From contig NZ_CP108025.1 in assembly GCF_041435095.1 (NCBI RefSeq), positions 1,240,001 through 1,304,000 on the forward strand: 64,000 nt of DNA, in the 5' to 3' direction. Below are positions 16,701 to 24,449 of this stretch, piece by piece. The translations under genes and the position numbers were made by a program. How positions within the stretch are numbered: the stretch's first letter is position 1; the number at the start of each line of letters is the position of its first letter. The stretch is from Kitasatospora sp. NBC_00315 (GTDB taxonomy: Bacteria; Actinomycetota; Actinomycetes; Streptomycetales; Streptomycetaceae). The notes beneath the pieces were generated by a model. The model ran no database searches. It had not been told where the DNA came from and saw only the letters and a list, made by a program, of their open reading frames with translations.

Positions 16701-18296
16701 CGGATCCGCCTCGCCGTCGGCCATGGTGTCGGTGTCCGCGTCGATCCAGCCGGAGGCGACGGCGGCCTGGGTCTCCTGCTCGACCTCGGCGAGGCGCTGG
16801 CGCAGGTGGTCGGCCTCGCTGCGGGCCTTCTGGGCGGCGGTGGCGGCGTCGGTGGCGTCGCGCTGGGCCTGGGCGCCGTCCTCCTGGAGCTCGCCGGCGC
16901 GCAGCTCCTCCTGGTCGGCCCGCTCCTCGGCGGCGGCGGCGGCGCTCTCCAGCGCGCGGGCCAGCGCTCCGGCGGCGCGGGCGCGGGCGGCGAGCGCGGG
17001 CGCGGCGTCGAGTTCGGCCTCGCGGATGGCGGCGGCGACCCTGGCGGCACGGTCCGCGGCGGCGCGCCGGCGCAGCACGGCCTCGGCGGCCTGCCAGGCG
17101 GAGTGCAGGGTGCGGGCCTCGGTGAGTTCGCGGCGAAGGGCGGCGGCCTCGGTGGTGGCGGCGGCCAGCCCCAGGGTGGCGTGGCGGTGGGTCAGCTCGG
17201 CGGTGATCAGGGAGTGCCGGGTGCGGTCGCTCTCGGCGGCGGTCACCGCGCTCGCGGCGGCGGCGACCTCGATCGCGAGGTCGTGTGCCCGGTCGCGTTC
17301 GGCGGCGGCCCGGGAGGCCAGGGCGTGGGCGAGGCGGTGGGTACGGCGCTCGGCGGCGCGATGGGTCTCGCGGACGGACTCGCGCACGGCGGTGGCGTCC
17401 ACGATGCGCTGGAGCAGGTCGAGCGAGCCGCCCGTGAAGTCGCGTTCGGCGGTGAGTTCGGAGCGGCGGCCGAGCTTGGCGGCGAAGCCGTGGACCAGGT
17501 CGGCGAGACCGTCGGTGTCGCGGGTGTCGGTGACGGCGCGCAGCAGCAGGTCGGTGAAGTCGGAGTCGTGCTTGACCGCGAACAGGCCGGCGGCCTCGCC
17601 CTCGTCGGCGTTCATCTCGCGCTGGTAGCGGAAGAGCTCGGGGTCGAGGCCGAGCTCTCCGAGGTGCTCGGTCCAGCGGTCGTGGCCGTCCTCGAAGGTG
17701 AGGTCGAGGTGGGGATGGGCCTTCCCGGCCTCGGTCAGGGCGTCGCGGAAGCCCTTCATGGTGCGCCGGCGGCCGCGGGCGCGCTGGTCGCCGGCCAGGC
17801 TGACGCGTTCGGCGACGGGCAGCGAGTCGAGGGTCAGGCCGGGGCCGGGGCGGAAGGAGTACCAGGTCTCGGCGAACTTGCGCGGGTCGGAGGAGACCTG
17901 CCGGCCGCGCCACTCGCTGACCTTGCCGACCACGACCGGCTCGCCGGTGACGGTGTGCTGCCATTCCAGCGCGACGTGCCCGCAGTCGTCGGCGAGGAGG
18001 AACTTGCGCAGCACGCCGGAGCTGGCGCCGCCGAGGGTGTTGCGGTGGCCGGGGAGCATCACCGAGAAGATGAGCTTGAGCAGGACGGACTTGCCGCCGC
18101 CGTTCTCCAGGAAGAGCACGCCGGCCGGCGCGGGCCGGCGGGCCGGGCCCTCCGGCTCCTCGCCGAACAGGCCGGGCTGCTGGGGCGCGGGGTCGGCGAC
18201 CGGCTCACCGACGCCGCGCAGGTCCAGGACCGTGTCGGCGTAGCGGGCGCCGGCCGGTCCGATGGAGTACAGGCGGACCCGGTTGAGCTCGTACAT
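13722..18296 (-). CDS. MukB/JetC-like SMC ATPase, large subunit
   Basis: The 1524-residue protein is built like an SMC/MukB ATPase. An N-terminal head carries Walker A (FLENGGGKSVLLKLIF, about residues 62-77). A very long Ala/Glu/Arg coiled coil is interrupted near residues 640-770 by a globular hinge-like segment (LPGWRYLAQSV, LVDGVVVTDPDALDR, PAFFLVPPN). The C-terminal head has the ABC signature VFSGGQLLTAAIALYC (about 1385-1400) and Walker B GTLFLDNPIG (about 1420-1428). The residue after the Walker B Asp is Asn, not the usual catalytic Glu. It is the third gene of an operon with kleisin-like and KITE-like subunits, so a DNA-loop-extruding or plasmid-sensing complex is inferred. No Toprim nuclease gene is adjacent. 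Confidence 0.8.
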   Translation of the reverse strand: MYELNRVRLYSIGPAGARYADTVLDLRGVGEPVADPAPQQPGLFGEEPEGPARRPAPAGVLFLENGGGKSVLLKLIFSVMLPGHRNTLGGASSGVLRKFLLADDCGHVALEWQHTVTGEPVVVGKVSEWRGRQVSSDPRKFAETWYSFRPGPGLTLDSLPVAERVSLAGDQRARGRRRTMKGFRDALTEAGKAHPHLDLTFEDGHDRWTEHLGELGLDPELFRYQREMNADEGEAAGLFAVKHDSDFTDLLLRAVTDTRDTDGLADLVHGFAAKLGRRSELTAERDFTGGSLDLLQRIVDATAVRESVRETHRAAERRTHRLAHALASRAAAERDRAHDLAIEVAAAASAVTAAESDRTRHSLITAELTHRHATLGLAAATTEAAALRRELTEARTLHSAWQAAEAVLRRRAAADRAARVAAAIREAELDAAPALAARARAAGALARALESAAAAAEERADQEELRAGELQEDGAQAQRDATDAATAAQKARSEADHLRQRLAEVEQETQAAVASGWIDADTDTMADGEADPARAALNAADAEKAATAALEKARAAADLAAARLRESAAAEARADLAASRAGDARRAAAAALATERRTAALLAAEPRLAELLSLAPFEEAADEADGFLTPAVLDRSAEGLRELLDRSVATAERTLFDLRTAAADDSRILAALGDGGLLPPGPDVLATVEYLAEHGVPALPGWRYLAQSVDPGDHDAILAARPELVDGVVVTDPDALDRAREALTAAALLPRSTVAVGTAAALIAPITGEPAFFLVPPNPAMHDESAADDERRELRTRATAREEHIRELAARLGGDRALAARLASWHTQCPPGTLAELTAAAEAAALAAEAASAELATLRVDHAEAEADHAAAATTHEEHREAAQRTRRRADALSGLAFRLRERAGWTRGLRELAEDAVECDRRQAVRAERARTCDEDRRAAQRAADDARRTVRTLRAERAELSTTSETDRADEPPASLPALREAYRAASQLYEKVGVGADLRAEQARAEGDEAAAATELDRLTNKVRTRAEELLASPDGADGPARQAAATRAEELVATIEARSATASEQLGRLRGEAERSAPATGDAHTELPEDLVPTDPEHAQVLLRTATSRLAERRELLENARTGHADLQRTHQASQSAAADFEEAAGQLRDGLREHPEEPEQSADPYLGSLTEARAAAADTRRTLRASATELSAAELAVRDASDALIRHANAARYEAVRTPARQQIRELPAAALPDHAAAWAVAFAPRLRVLTDELEQLERNRGSIVDRLRGLVESALATLRAAQRLSRLPEGLGEWSGQEFLRIRFEDPDQSVLVERLGEVIDEATSAAVRKNSDLRRDGMSLLLRGVAAAIGPRGVGVEILKPDAVLRAERVSVGQMSDVFSGGQLLTAAIALYCTMAALRANDRGQSQLRHAGTLFLDNPIGRANATYLLELQRAVADALGVQLIYTTGLFDTTALAEFPLVIRLRNDADLRAGLKYISVEEHLRPGLPAPQDPDGPAVHGEITATRMFKRPAEAPTA

Positions 18297-18371
18297 GTGC
18301 GGCGGTTCTCCAGTGCGGGAGGTGCGGGCGGAGCGGGAGGGGCGCGGGCGGGCCCGGTGGGCGGGGGCCCG

Positions 18372-19250
18372 TCAGAGCGAGTGGAACGGCAGGCCGGCGT
18401 CGGCCACCAGTTCCTCGCTGTGGTCGGCGGGCAGCAGGGTGGCGCTGCCGTCGCTGATCGGGACGACGCCGAGGTCGAGCAGTTCGGCCATCGCGGCGCC
18501 GGCCGCCAGATCCCGGACCTGGAGCTGGTAGCGGGCGGTGGTGCGGTAGGTGCCGCCGGCGTCGTCGGCGGTCTTCTGCAGGAAGCCGGAGTCGACCAGG
18601 AACAGCACCGCCTTGCCGGTGATGCCGATGGTGGAGCCGGAGAGCCGGCGGGCGTCCTTGGTGGCGCCGGTGGCGGTACGCCGGGCCCAGACCCGCCAGG
18701 CGGCCTCCAGGCCGGGGGCGTCGCTCTGCGGGTCCGTGTTGGCGCCCTGGGCGTCGGCCTGCTCCTCCAGCCGGCGGCAGGCCTGGCGGACGAAGGCGTC
18801 GACGCCGTTGACGGTGATCCGGCCGAGGTAGCCGTCGTCGGCGAGGTCGTCGGGGCGGGGGAAGGCCATCGCGGCGACGGCGAGGTGGGCCAGGCCGTGC
18901 AGGAAGCGGTCGGTGGACTCGGAGGCGGCGCGGCGCGAGTAGTCGCCCATCCGGACGGCGAAGACGGAGTCCTCGGCGGCGGCGAGGGCCATGCCGGCCC
19001 GGGGGGAGACCTCCAGCACCACCAGGCCCATGCCGGTGGCGACGGCGTCGGCGAGCCGGGCGAACGCCGGGTCCTCCCGGTGCCGGCGGACCAGCTCGGC
19101 GTACTCGGCGTCGCGCGCCGGGAGCAGTTTGGCCTGCAGGCCGAAGGAGACCAGCCGGGCGGCGTCGGCGACGTCGGCCGGGGTGAGCGCGGCCGGGGTG
19201 GCGGGCTCGGTCTCGGGGGCGGCCCAGGACGCGTCGTGGGGGGTCGTCAT
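18372..19250 (-). CDS. KITE-like (MukE/JetB-type) accessory subunit of the SMC complex
   Basis: The 292-residue protein has no enzymatic motif. Its helical N-terminal two thirds (residues about 25-200) contain AARLVSFGLQAKLLPARDAEYAEL-type helices. The C-terminal part resembles a winged-helix module (GKAVLFLVDSGFLQKT, TARYQLQVRDLAA), as expected of MukE/JetB proteins that bind the kleisin. The identification rests mainly on size, winged-helix character and position between a kleisin-like and an SMC gene. ATG 19250 has GAGGAG about 12 bases upstream. It is followed after 75 bases by the SMC gene. Confidence 0.6.
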   Translation of the reverse strand: MTTPHDASWAAPETEPATPAALTPADVADAARLVSFGLQAKLLPARDAEYAELVRRHREDPAFARLADAVATGMGLVVLEVSPRAGMALAAAEDSVFAVRMGDYSRRAASESTDRFLHGLAHLAVAAMAFPRPDDLADDGYLGRITVNGVDAFVRQACRRLEEQADAQGANTDPQSDAPGLEAAWRVWARRTATGATKDARRLSGSTIGITGKAVLFLVDSGFLQKTADDAGGTYRTTARYQLQVRDLAAGAAMAELLDLGVVPISDGSATLLPADHSEELVADAGLPFHSL

Positions 19251-19317
19251 GGGCGGTGCTCCTCGGGGTGGTCCGTCGTACGGGTGCGTCGCGGCGCGCG
19301 CGGGGGCGCGGCGGCCA

Positions 19318-20865
19318 TCAGCCGGCGTCCTTGCGGTCGGCCGCCATGCCGGCGGCGTCCAGGAGGGCGCTGCCGACGATCAGGTCGGCGCCGCCGAACT
19401 CGACGTCCCCCAGCTGGGTGCCGTCGTCGACGGCGAAGAGCAGCCGCTCCTCGCCCTGGCGGTAGGCGGTGCCGACCGGCGGGCTCGCGGCGTGCACGGC
19501 CAGCAGGGCGACCAGGTACGGGAGCTCCGGATCCTGCCTGCGGGCGTCCGCGAGCAGGCCGGAGAGCCGCCGGGGGGCGTCGGCGGGCAGGTCGAGCAGC
19601 TCCAGGGCGGCCTCCAGCTGGGCCTCCGAGAAGCGGCTGTCGGCGGGGGTGGCGACGAGATCCGGATCGGGGAGCTCGGCGCCGAGGTGCTCGCGCTCGA
19701 CGGGCGGGGTGAGCAGCAGGTCGACCAGGTCGGTGACGCGCACCGAGGTGGGCGTGCGCAGACCGGTGCCGCGGGCGAAGAACGCGTCGGTGGGGCGGAC
19801 GGCCTGCTCGACCGGCAGGCGCAGCAGCGGGGCGAGCAGCTGCCCGTACAGGTCGATGCCGGTGCGCACGCCCGGGGAGGCGAAGGCCTGGCGGTCCTGC
19901 TCGGCGCGGAACAGCGGGCCGGCCTCCAGCAGGCGGGTCTGCAGCTGGGTGTGGCGGCGGATGCAGTCCTTGACGATGTCCACCAGCTCCGCGGCGCGGC
20001 GCTTGTGCTCGGCGCCCTCGGGGGTGTGGGGCTCGCTCTCGTCCCGGACCTTGCGGATGTTGGTGAGGATCGCGTTCTCGTGCCGGTAGCGGTCCGCGAT
20101 GTGGTCGAGCGCCTCGTCGATCAGGTCGGGGACGGCCTGCATCCAGTCGACGGCGCGCACGTTGCGGCGGGTGGCGTCCAGGGCGCGGCGCAGTGTCTCG
20201 GCGTACTGGACGGTGCGGTAGCGGGCCTGCTCGGCGGCGAGCTGGGCGTCGGCGAGGCGGCCGCGGCGGATCAGCACCTCCAGCTTGACCTCGGCGGCGA
20301 TCTGGGCCGAGGTGACGTCGGTGTCGAGCGCGCCGACCAGGACGTTGACGGCCTCGTCGGTGGTGCGCAGGTAGACGCCGCCGTCGGGGCCCGGCACCTC
20401 CTCGATCAGCTTGAAGTCGTAGTCGCGCCGGACGTACTCGCCGTCCGGGCCGAAGGTGCCGTAGACGGCGCGGAAGCCCCGGTCGACGCTGCCGACGTTG
20501 ATCAGCGACTCCAGCACCCAGCGGGCGACCCGCTCGTGCTCGGCGGCGGCCCGGGGCGGGTTCTGCGCGGCGACCCGGGGCAGCATGCGGGCCAGCACTA
20601 TGTCGCGGTCGGCTCCGGTGTCGAAGTCCATGTGCAGGGTGACGAGGTCGATCGCGGCGAGGCCGACCTCGGCCATCGCGTAGCCGCCGTACTCGCCGGC
20701 CAGGTTGACCTTGCGGTTGTCCAGGTCGTGCAGCGGCGCGGTGCAGGCCAGCGCCTTGAGCCTGCGCGCGAGGCCCTCGTCGGCGGCGGGGCCGGGCGCG
20801 GGCCGGGCTGCTCCGGCGGGCGGCCGGGACCCGTAGTCGGTGGGCTGGTCTGCGATGGCGGTCAC
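19318..20865 (-). CDS. Kleisin-like (MukF/JetA-type) subunit of the SMC complex
   Basis: This first gene of the SMC operon encodes about 515 residues, mostly helical, with no catalytic motif. Features are an N-terminal helical domain (LARRLKALACTAPLHDLDNR), a central helical region with KLIEEVPGPDGGVYLRTTDEAVNVL and VKLEVLIRRGRL, then IADRYRHENAILTNIRKV and a C-terminal domain rich in Leu/Pro. Size and position match JetA/MukF kleisins that bridge the SMC heads. The GTG at 20865 is the likely start, but no ribosome-binding site precedes it. A TAATCT box ending 8 bases before it would give a nearly leaderless message. An alternative start cannot be excluded. Confidence 0.6.
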   Translation of the reverse strand: MTAIADQPTDYGSRPPAGAARPAPGPAADEGLARRLKALACTAPLHDLDNRKVNLAGEYGGYAMAEVGLAAIDLVTLHMDFDTGADRDIVLARMLPRVAAQNPPRAAAEHERVARWVLESLINVGSVDRGFRAVYGTFGPDGEYVRRDYDFKLIEEVPGPDGGVYLRTTDEAVNVLVGALDTDVTSAQIAAEVKLEVLIRRGRLADAQLAAEQARYRTVQYAETLRRALDATRRNVRAVDWMQAVPDLIDEALDHIADRYRHENAILTNIRKVRDESEPHTPEGAEHKRRAAELVDIVKDCIRRHTQLQTRLLEAGPLFRAEQDRQAFASPGVRTGIDLYGQLLAPLLRLPVEQAVRPTDAFFARGTGLRTPTSVRVTDLVDLLLTPPVEREHLGAELPDPDLVATPADSRFSEAQLEAALELLDLPADAPRRLSGLLADARRQDPELPYLVALLAVHAASPPVGTAYRQGEERLLFAVDDGTQLGDVEFGGADLIVGSALLDAAGMAADRKDAG

Positions 20866-20936
20866 GGTGGACAAGATTAGGGGTTCGCACCGACAACGTC
20901 CGAAACGGGCCTTCTGGGCGGAGTTGCGGGGACGCC

Positions 20937-21034
20937 GGCCGGCCCCGCCGCGCACGGCCGCGGGCGGGCCTTTCCCCGCATCACCGGGAGGGCCCGCCCT
21001 GGCCGGCCCCGCCGCGCACGGCCGTAGGCGGGCC
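20937..21034. repeat. 34-bp direct repeat, two copies 64 bp apart
   Basis: GGCCGGCCCCGCCGCGCACG plus 14 further bases occurs at 20937-20970 and 21001-21034 with two mismatches. It lies upstream of the SMC operon and outside any gene. Confidence 0.8.
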
Positions 21035-21180
21035 CGCGCAGGGACGCGGCTCGCGGTCAGGGGCACGGCGGACGTCCGGCGCCGAGGGGGTGACCGCCGC
21101 CGTCCGGGGCCCCGCCCCACCTCCGACGACCTCGGGCCGCGCACCGGCAGGCGTACCGGCAGGCCCGGGCGACTCCCGAC

Positions 21181-21215
21181 CTAATTTTGAACGCGTTCAA
21201 AGTTAGGTCTAGAGT
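21181..21215 (+). promoter_or_regulatory. Promoter with overlapping palindromic operator
   Basis: TTTGAACGCGTTCAAA (21186-21201) is a perfect 16-bp palindrome that extends, with one mismatched pair, to 26 bp (21181-21206). Its left half contains TTGAAC (21187-21192), a good -35, with TAGAGT (21210-21215) as -10 after 17 bases. A dimeric repressor bound here would occlude the -35 box. No regulator gene is adjacent. Confidence 0.6.
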
Positions 21216-21271
21216 CGGCCTCGCACGGGTGCGGAAAGCCATCACCCGTCCTCTGGCACGGAGGTTCCCGT

Positions 21272-21817
21272 ATGAGCAGCAATCCGACCGACCCGGCGGC
21301 CCGCGCGCTGAGGCGGGTCCGCCGCTGGCTCTGGACCTTCGTGGTCTGCCTCGTCCTCAGCGGTCTGACCGCCTTCCCACTGGAGAGCGAGACCCGCTGG
21401 CTCGCCGAGCTGGCCACCGGTCCGGCGGCGCCGCTGAGCGAGCACGTCCCGGGGCTGCTGCACCGGCTGCTGACGGTCAGGGACGGCATCGCCGACACCA
21501 ACCGGCGCTACCCCTTCCTCGCCTACGGGACGGACTGGCTGGCGTTCGCGCACCTGGTGATCGCGATCGCGTTCTGGGGGCCGATCCGGGATCCGCTGCG
21601 CAACGTCTGGGTGATCCGCTGGGCCGTCATCGCCTGCGGGGCGGTCATCCCGCTCGCACTGATCTGCGGACCACTGCGCGGCATCCCGTTGTACTGGCGA
21701 TTCATCGACATGTCGTTCGGGGTCGTCGGCGTGATCCCGCTGCTCGTCGTGCTCCGCGCCATCCGCTCGATCGAACGGCACACCGCCGCCCGCCCGGCTC
21801 CCGTCCTCGCCCGCTGA
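21272..21817 (+). CDS. Four-helix membrane protein of unknown function
   Basis: The 181-residue protein has a basic N-terminus (ARALRRVRRWLW) and hydrophobic segments at about residues 22-38, 85-105, 118-138 and 148-165, the last followed by a basic tail. Between helices 1 and 2 is a long outward loop (LESETRWLAELATG, VRDGIADTNRRYPFLAYGTDWL). ATG 21272 is preceded by GGAGG. No family is recognised with confidence. It has its own promoter with a strong palindrome and is monocistronic, so it is probably produced only under a specific signal. Confidence 0.75.
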   Translation: MSSNPTDPAARALRRVRRWLWTFVVCLVLSGLTAFPLESETRWLAELATGPAAPLSEHVPGLLHRLLTVRDGIADTNRRYPFLAYGTDWLAFAHLVIAIAFWGPIRDPLRNVWVIRWAVIACGAVIPLALICGPLRGIPLYWRFIDMSFGVVGVIPLLVVLRAIRSIERHTAARPAPVLAR

Positions 21818-21986
21818 GGCCCCGCGGGAGCCCGCTCCGGCCGCCACCCCGCGCCGCTGGGCCAACCGGGGGAGCGCGTTCACGGGCGCACACCGGCGGG
21901 AGGGCCCCGCGCCCGGGTCACGCACACCGGGCGCAACATCCAGGCCCTACCATCGCGGTGAACAGCTCTCGGGAGGCGGACCAGGC

Positions 21987-22763
21987 GTGGCCGACACGGT
22001 GATCGATCTCAATGCGGACCTCGGCGAGGGGTTCGGTCGCTGGACGCTGACCGACGACGAGGCACTGCTGTCGGTGGTGACCAGCGCCAACGTCGCCTGC
22101 GGCTTCCACGCCGGCGATCCGTCGACGATGCGCCGCGTCTGCGCGCTGGCCGCCGAACGCGGCGTCCGCATCGGCGCCCAGGTCTCCTACCGGGACCTGG
22201 CCGGCTTCGGCCGCCGCGCGATGGACGTCCCGCCCGAGGAGTTGTCGGACGAGATCGCCTACCAGATCGGCGCCCTCCAGGTGTTCGCCCGGGCGGCGGG
22301 CTCCCGGGTCTCCTACGTCAAACCGCACGGCGCGCTCTACAACCGGGTGGTCGCCGACTCCGAGCAGGCCGAGGCGGTCGTGGCGGGCGTCCTGCGTGCC
22401 GGAGCGGTCTGCGACGGCCCGCTGCCGGTGCTCGGGCTGCCGGGCTCCAAGCTGCTCGCGGTGGCCGAGGGCGTCGGACTGCCCGTCGTCACCGAGGCGT
22501 TCGCCGACCGCGCGTACACCTGGGCCGGCACGCTCGTGCCGCGCCGCGACCCGGACGCCGTCGTGCACGACCCGGAGGCGGTGATCGCCCGCGCGGTGGG
22601 CATCGCCCGCGACGGCCTGGTGACGGCCGCCGGCGGCGAACCGGTCGCGGTCGAGGCCCGCTCGCTGTGCGTGCACGGCGACACCCCCGGCGCGGCCCAA
22701 CTGGCCTGGCGGGTGAGGGGAGCGCTCGCCTCGGCGGGCATCCGGGTGGAGGCGTTCAGCTGA
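21987..22763 (+). CDS. pxpA: 5-oxoprolinase subunit PxpA (LamB/YcsF family)
   Basis: The 258-residue protein carries the LamB/YcsF signature IDLNADLGEGFGRW at the start, then SVVTSANVACGFHAGDPSTM, SYVKPHGALYN and a C-terminal VHGDTPGA. With PxpB and PxpC it forms the ATP-dependent 5-oxoprolinase that opens 5-oxoproline to glutamate in the cytoplasm. GTG 21987 is preceded by GGGAGG and gives the conserved N-terminus. It is the first of three overlapping genes (pxpABC). Confidence 0.93.
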   Translation: MADTVIDLNADLGEGFGRWTLTDDEALLSVVTSANVACGFHAGDPSTMRRVCALAAERGVRIGAQVSYRDLAGFGRRAMDVPPEELSDEIAYQIGALQVFARAAGSRVSYVKPHGALYNRVVADSEQAEAVVAGVLRAGAVCDGPLPVLGLPGSKLLAVAEGVGLPVVTEAFADRAYTWAGTLVPRRDPDAVVHDPEAVIARAVGIARDGLVTAAGGEPVAVEARSLCVHGDTPGAAQLAWRVRGALASAGIRVEAFS

Positions 22764-23422
22764 CCGGCCGACAGAACGCCACCGCCGCAGCCGGATCCGT
22801 ACGGGTGCTCAGGGCCGGCGAGAACGGGCTGCTCGCCGAGGTCGCGGACGGCGCCGGGGCCGGTGCGCTGCACGCCTGGCTCCTGGGGCTGCAGGACGCC
22901 GGGAAGCTGCCGGAGGTGACCGAGATCGTACCCGCCGCCCGCACCGTCCTGCTCGACGGTGTGAGCGACGTGCGCGCCCTCACCGCCCTGCTGACCGGCT
23001 GGCGGCCCGCCGCCGACCGGGGGCCCGAGGGCCCGCTGGTGGAGGTCCCCACGCTCTACGACGGCGCCGACCTCGATGAGGTGGCGGCCCTCTGGGGCGT
23101 CTCCGCCGAGGCCGCCGTCCGGATCCACACCGAGCCCGAGTACCGGGTGGCGTTCTGCGGGTTCGCCCCGGGCTTCGGCTACCTGACCGGCCTCGCCGAC
23201 CGGTACGCGGTGCCACGCCGGGCCACCCCCCGCAGTTCGGTGCCGGCCGGGTCGGTCGCGCTGGCCGGCCCCTACACCGGCGTCTACCCCCGCTCCTCCC
23301 CCGGCGGCTGGCAGTTGCTGGGCCGGACCGCGCTGCCGCTCTGGGATGTCGCGCGCGAGCCGGCCGCACTCCTCGCACCGGGCGTGCGGGTCCGGTTCAC
23401 CGACGCCGGGGGGCACGGATGA
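22760..23422 (+). CDS. pxpB: 5-oxoprolinase subunit PxpB (KipI-like), probable CTG start
   Basis: The carboxyltransferase-domain protein contains PTLYDGADLDEVAALWG, CGFAPGFGYLTGL and AGSVALAGPYTGVYPRSSPGGW, all standard for PxpB/KipI. It works as a complex with PxpC. The start is unusual: no ATG, GTG or TTG lies at the expected place. CTG 22760 overlaps the pxpA stop (CTGA) and follows GGAGG at eight bases, giving 220 residues. The next GTG (22805) would cut off the first beta strand. The upstream in-frame ATG at 22667 would overlap pxpA by about 97 bases. The family and position are secure; the start is not. Confidence 0.88.
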   Translation: MTGRQNATAAAGSVRVLRAGENGLLAEVADGAGAGALHAWLLGLQDAGKLPEVTEIVPAARTVLLDGVSDVRALTALLTGWRPAADRGPEGPLVEVPTLYDGADLDEVAALWGVSAEAAVRIHTEPEYRVAFCGFAPGFGYLTGLADRYAVPRRATPRSSVPAGSVALAGPYTGVYPRSSPGGWQLLGRTALPLWDVAREPAALLAPGVRVRFTDAGGHG

Positions 23423-24279
23423 GCGGGCTGGAGGTGCTGCGGCCGGGGCCGTTGACGACGGTTCAGGATCTCGGCCGGCGCGGCGTCGCGCACCTGGGCG
23501 TGCCCCGGGCCGGCGCGCTGGACGAACCGGCGCTGCGGGCCGCCAACCGGCTGACCGGCAACGCTCCCGGCGCGGCGGCACTGGAGACCACGCTCGGCGG
23601 GGTGGCGCTGCGGGCGCTGCGGCCCCTCCTGGTCGCGGTCACCGGCGCTCCCGCCCCGGTCCGGGTGGACGGGCGGCCCGCCGCCTGGGGCGCGCCGGTG
23701 ACCGTCCCGGCCGGTGCCGTGGTCGAGATCGGCCCGGCCACCCACGGCGTCCGCAGCTACCTCGCCGTCGCGGGCGGCATCGCCGTCCCCCTCGTGCTCG
23801 GGAGCCGCTCGGCCGACGTGCTCTCCGGGCTCGGGCCGCCGCCGCTCACCGCCGGGGCGGTCCTGCCGGTCGGCCCGGAGCCGGCCCCCGGCCGCCTGCC
23901 CGACCTGGTGCCGCTGGCCGCTCCCCCGCAGGAGCTCGTGCTGCGGCTGCGGCCGGGGCCCCGCTCCGACTGGTTCGAGCCGTGCGCCGAGGCCCGGCTG
24001 GCCCGCGACCGCTACCGGGTGGCGGCCGCGAGCAACCGGGTCGGGCTGCGCACCGAGGGCCCCGCCGTGGGGCGGGCCGGGACCGGTGAACTCCCCAGCG
24101 AGGGAATGGTGCTGGGCGCCGTCCAGATCCCGCCCGACGGGCAGCCGGTGGTGTTCCTCGCCGACCATCCCACCACCGGCGGCTACCCCGTGATCGGCGT
24201 CGTGCCGCCGCCCGACCTGGCCGCGGCGGCGCAGGCCCGGCCGGGCACTCCGGTGCGGTTCGTCCTGCTGCGCGGCTGA
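23419..24279 (+). CDS. pxpC: 5-oxoprolinase subunit PxpC (biotin-dependent carboxyltransferase family)
   Basis: The 286 residues match KipA/PxpC: LEVLRPGPLTTVQDLGRRG at the N-terminus, GVPRAGALDEPALRAANRL, YLAVAGGIAVPLVLGSRS, a central AASNRVGLRTEGPA and the C-terminal PTTGGYPVIGVV. It partners with PxpB and PxpA. ATG 23419 overlaps the pxpB stop by four bases (ATGA), which couples translation. A compact hairpin just after the stop ends the operon. Confidence 0.93.
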   Translation: MSGLEVLRPGPLTTVQDLGRRGVAHLGVPRAGALDEPALRAANRLTGNAPGAAALETTLGGVALRALRPLLVAVTGAPAPVRVDGRPAAWGAPVTVPAGAVVEIGPATHGVRSYLAVAGGIAVPLVLGSRSADVLSGLGPPPLTAGAVLPVGPEPAPGRLPDLVPLAAPPQELVLRLRPGPRSDWFEPCAEARLARDRYRVAAASNRVGLRTEGPAVGRAGTGELPSEGMVLGAVQIPPDGQPVVFLADHPTTGGYPVIGVVPPPDLAAAAQARPGTPVRFVLLRG

Positions 24280-24284
24280 CCTCG

Positions 24285-24305
24285 CGCGCCCTGCGGCAGG
24301 GCGCG
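24285..24305. terminator. Hairpin after pxpC
   Basis: CGCGCCCTG and CAGGGCGCG pair perfectly around CGG, six bases after the pxpC stop. No T run follows, as is usual in this GC-rich DNA. It probably terminates pxpABC before the convergent gene. Confidence 0.7.
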
Positions 24306-24449
24306 GGCGCACCCCGCCGCCCGGGCCCGGCACCTCGGTCGCCGGCTCGAACCGCCGGCCGTACCAGGACGGCTCGGCGCGGGCGTGCGGTTCAACCCGA
24401 CGCGGACCGGTGGTTCAACTCGACGCGGGCGTGCGCCGGTGATTCCCGG

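Larger units (their letters stand above)
20866..21271. other. 406-base spacer between the SMC operon and the next gene
   Basis: It holds a long direct repeat (20937-20970 and 21001-21034), a hairpin inside it (GGGCGGGCC 20962-20970 with GGCCCGCCC 20991-20999), and the palindromic operator at 21181-21206. No gene is visible. The two divergent promoters must lie at its ends. Confidence 0.6.

Noticed and set aside
14577..19712. A 1711-codon open frame on the plus strand, antisense to the SMC gene
   Set aside because: It is Gly/Val-rich low-complexity sequence that mirrors the Ala/Arg codons of the real gene. It has no domain or ribosome-binding site and spans three genes of the opposite strand.
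13722..20865. Calling the SMC operon a complete Wadjet system
   Set aside because: No JetD-type nuclease gene is adjacent and the subunit assignments of the small proteins are not secure.
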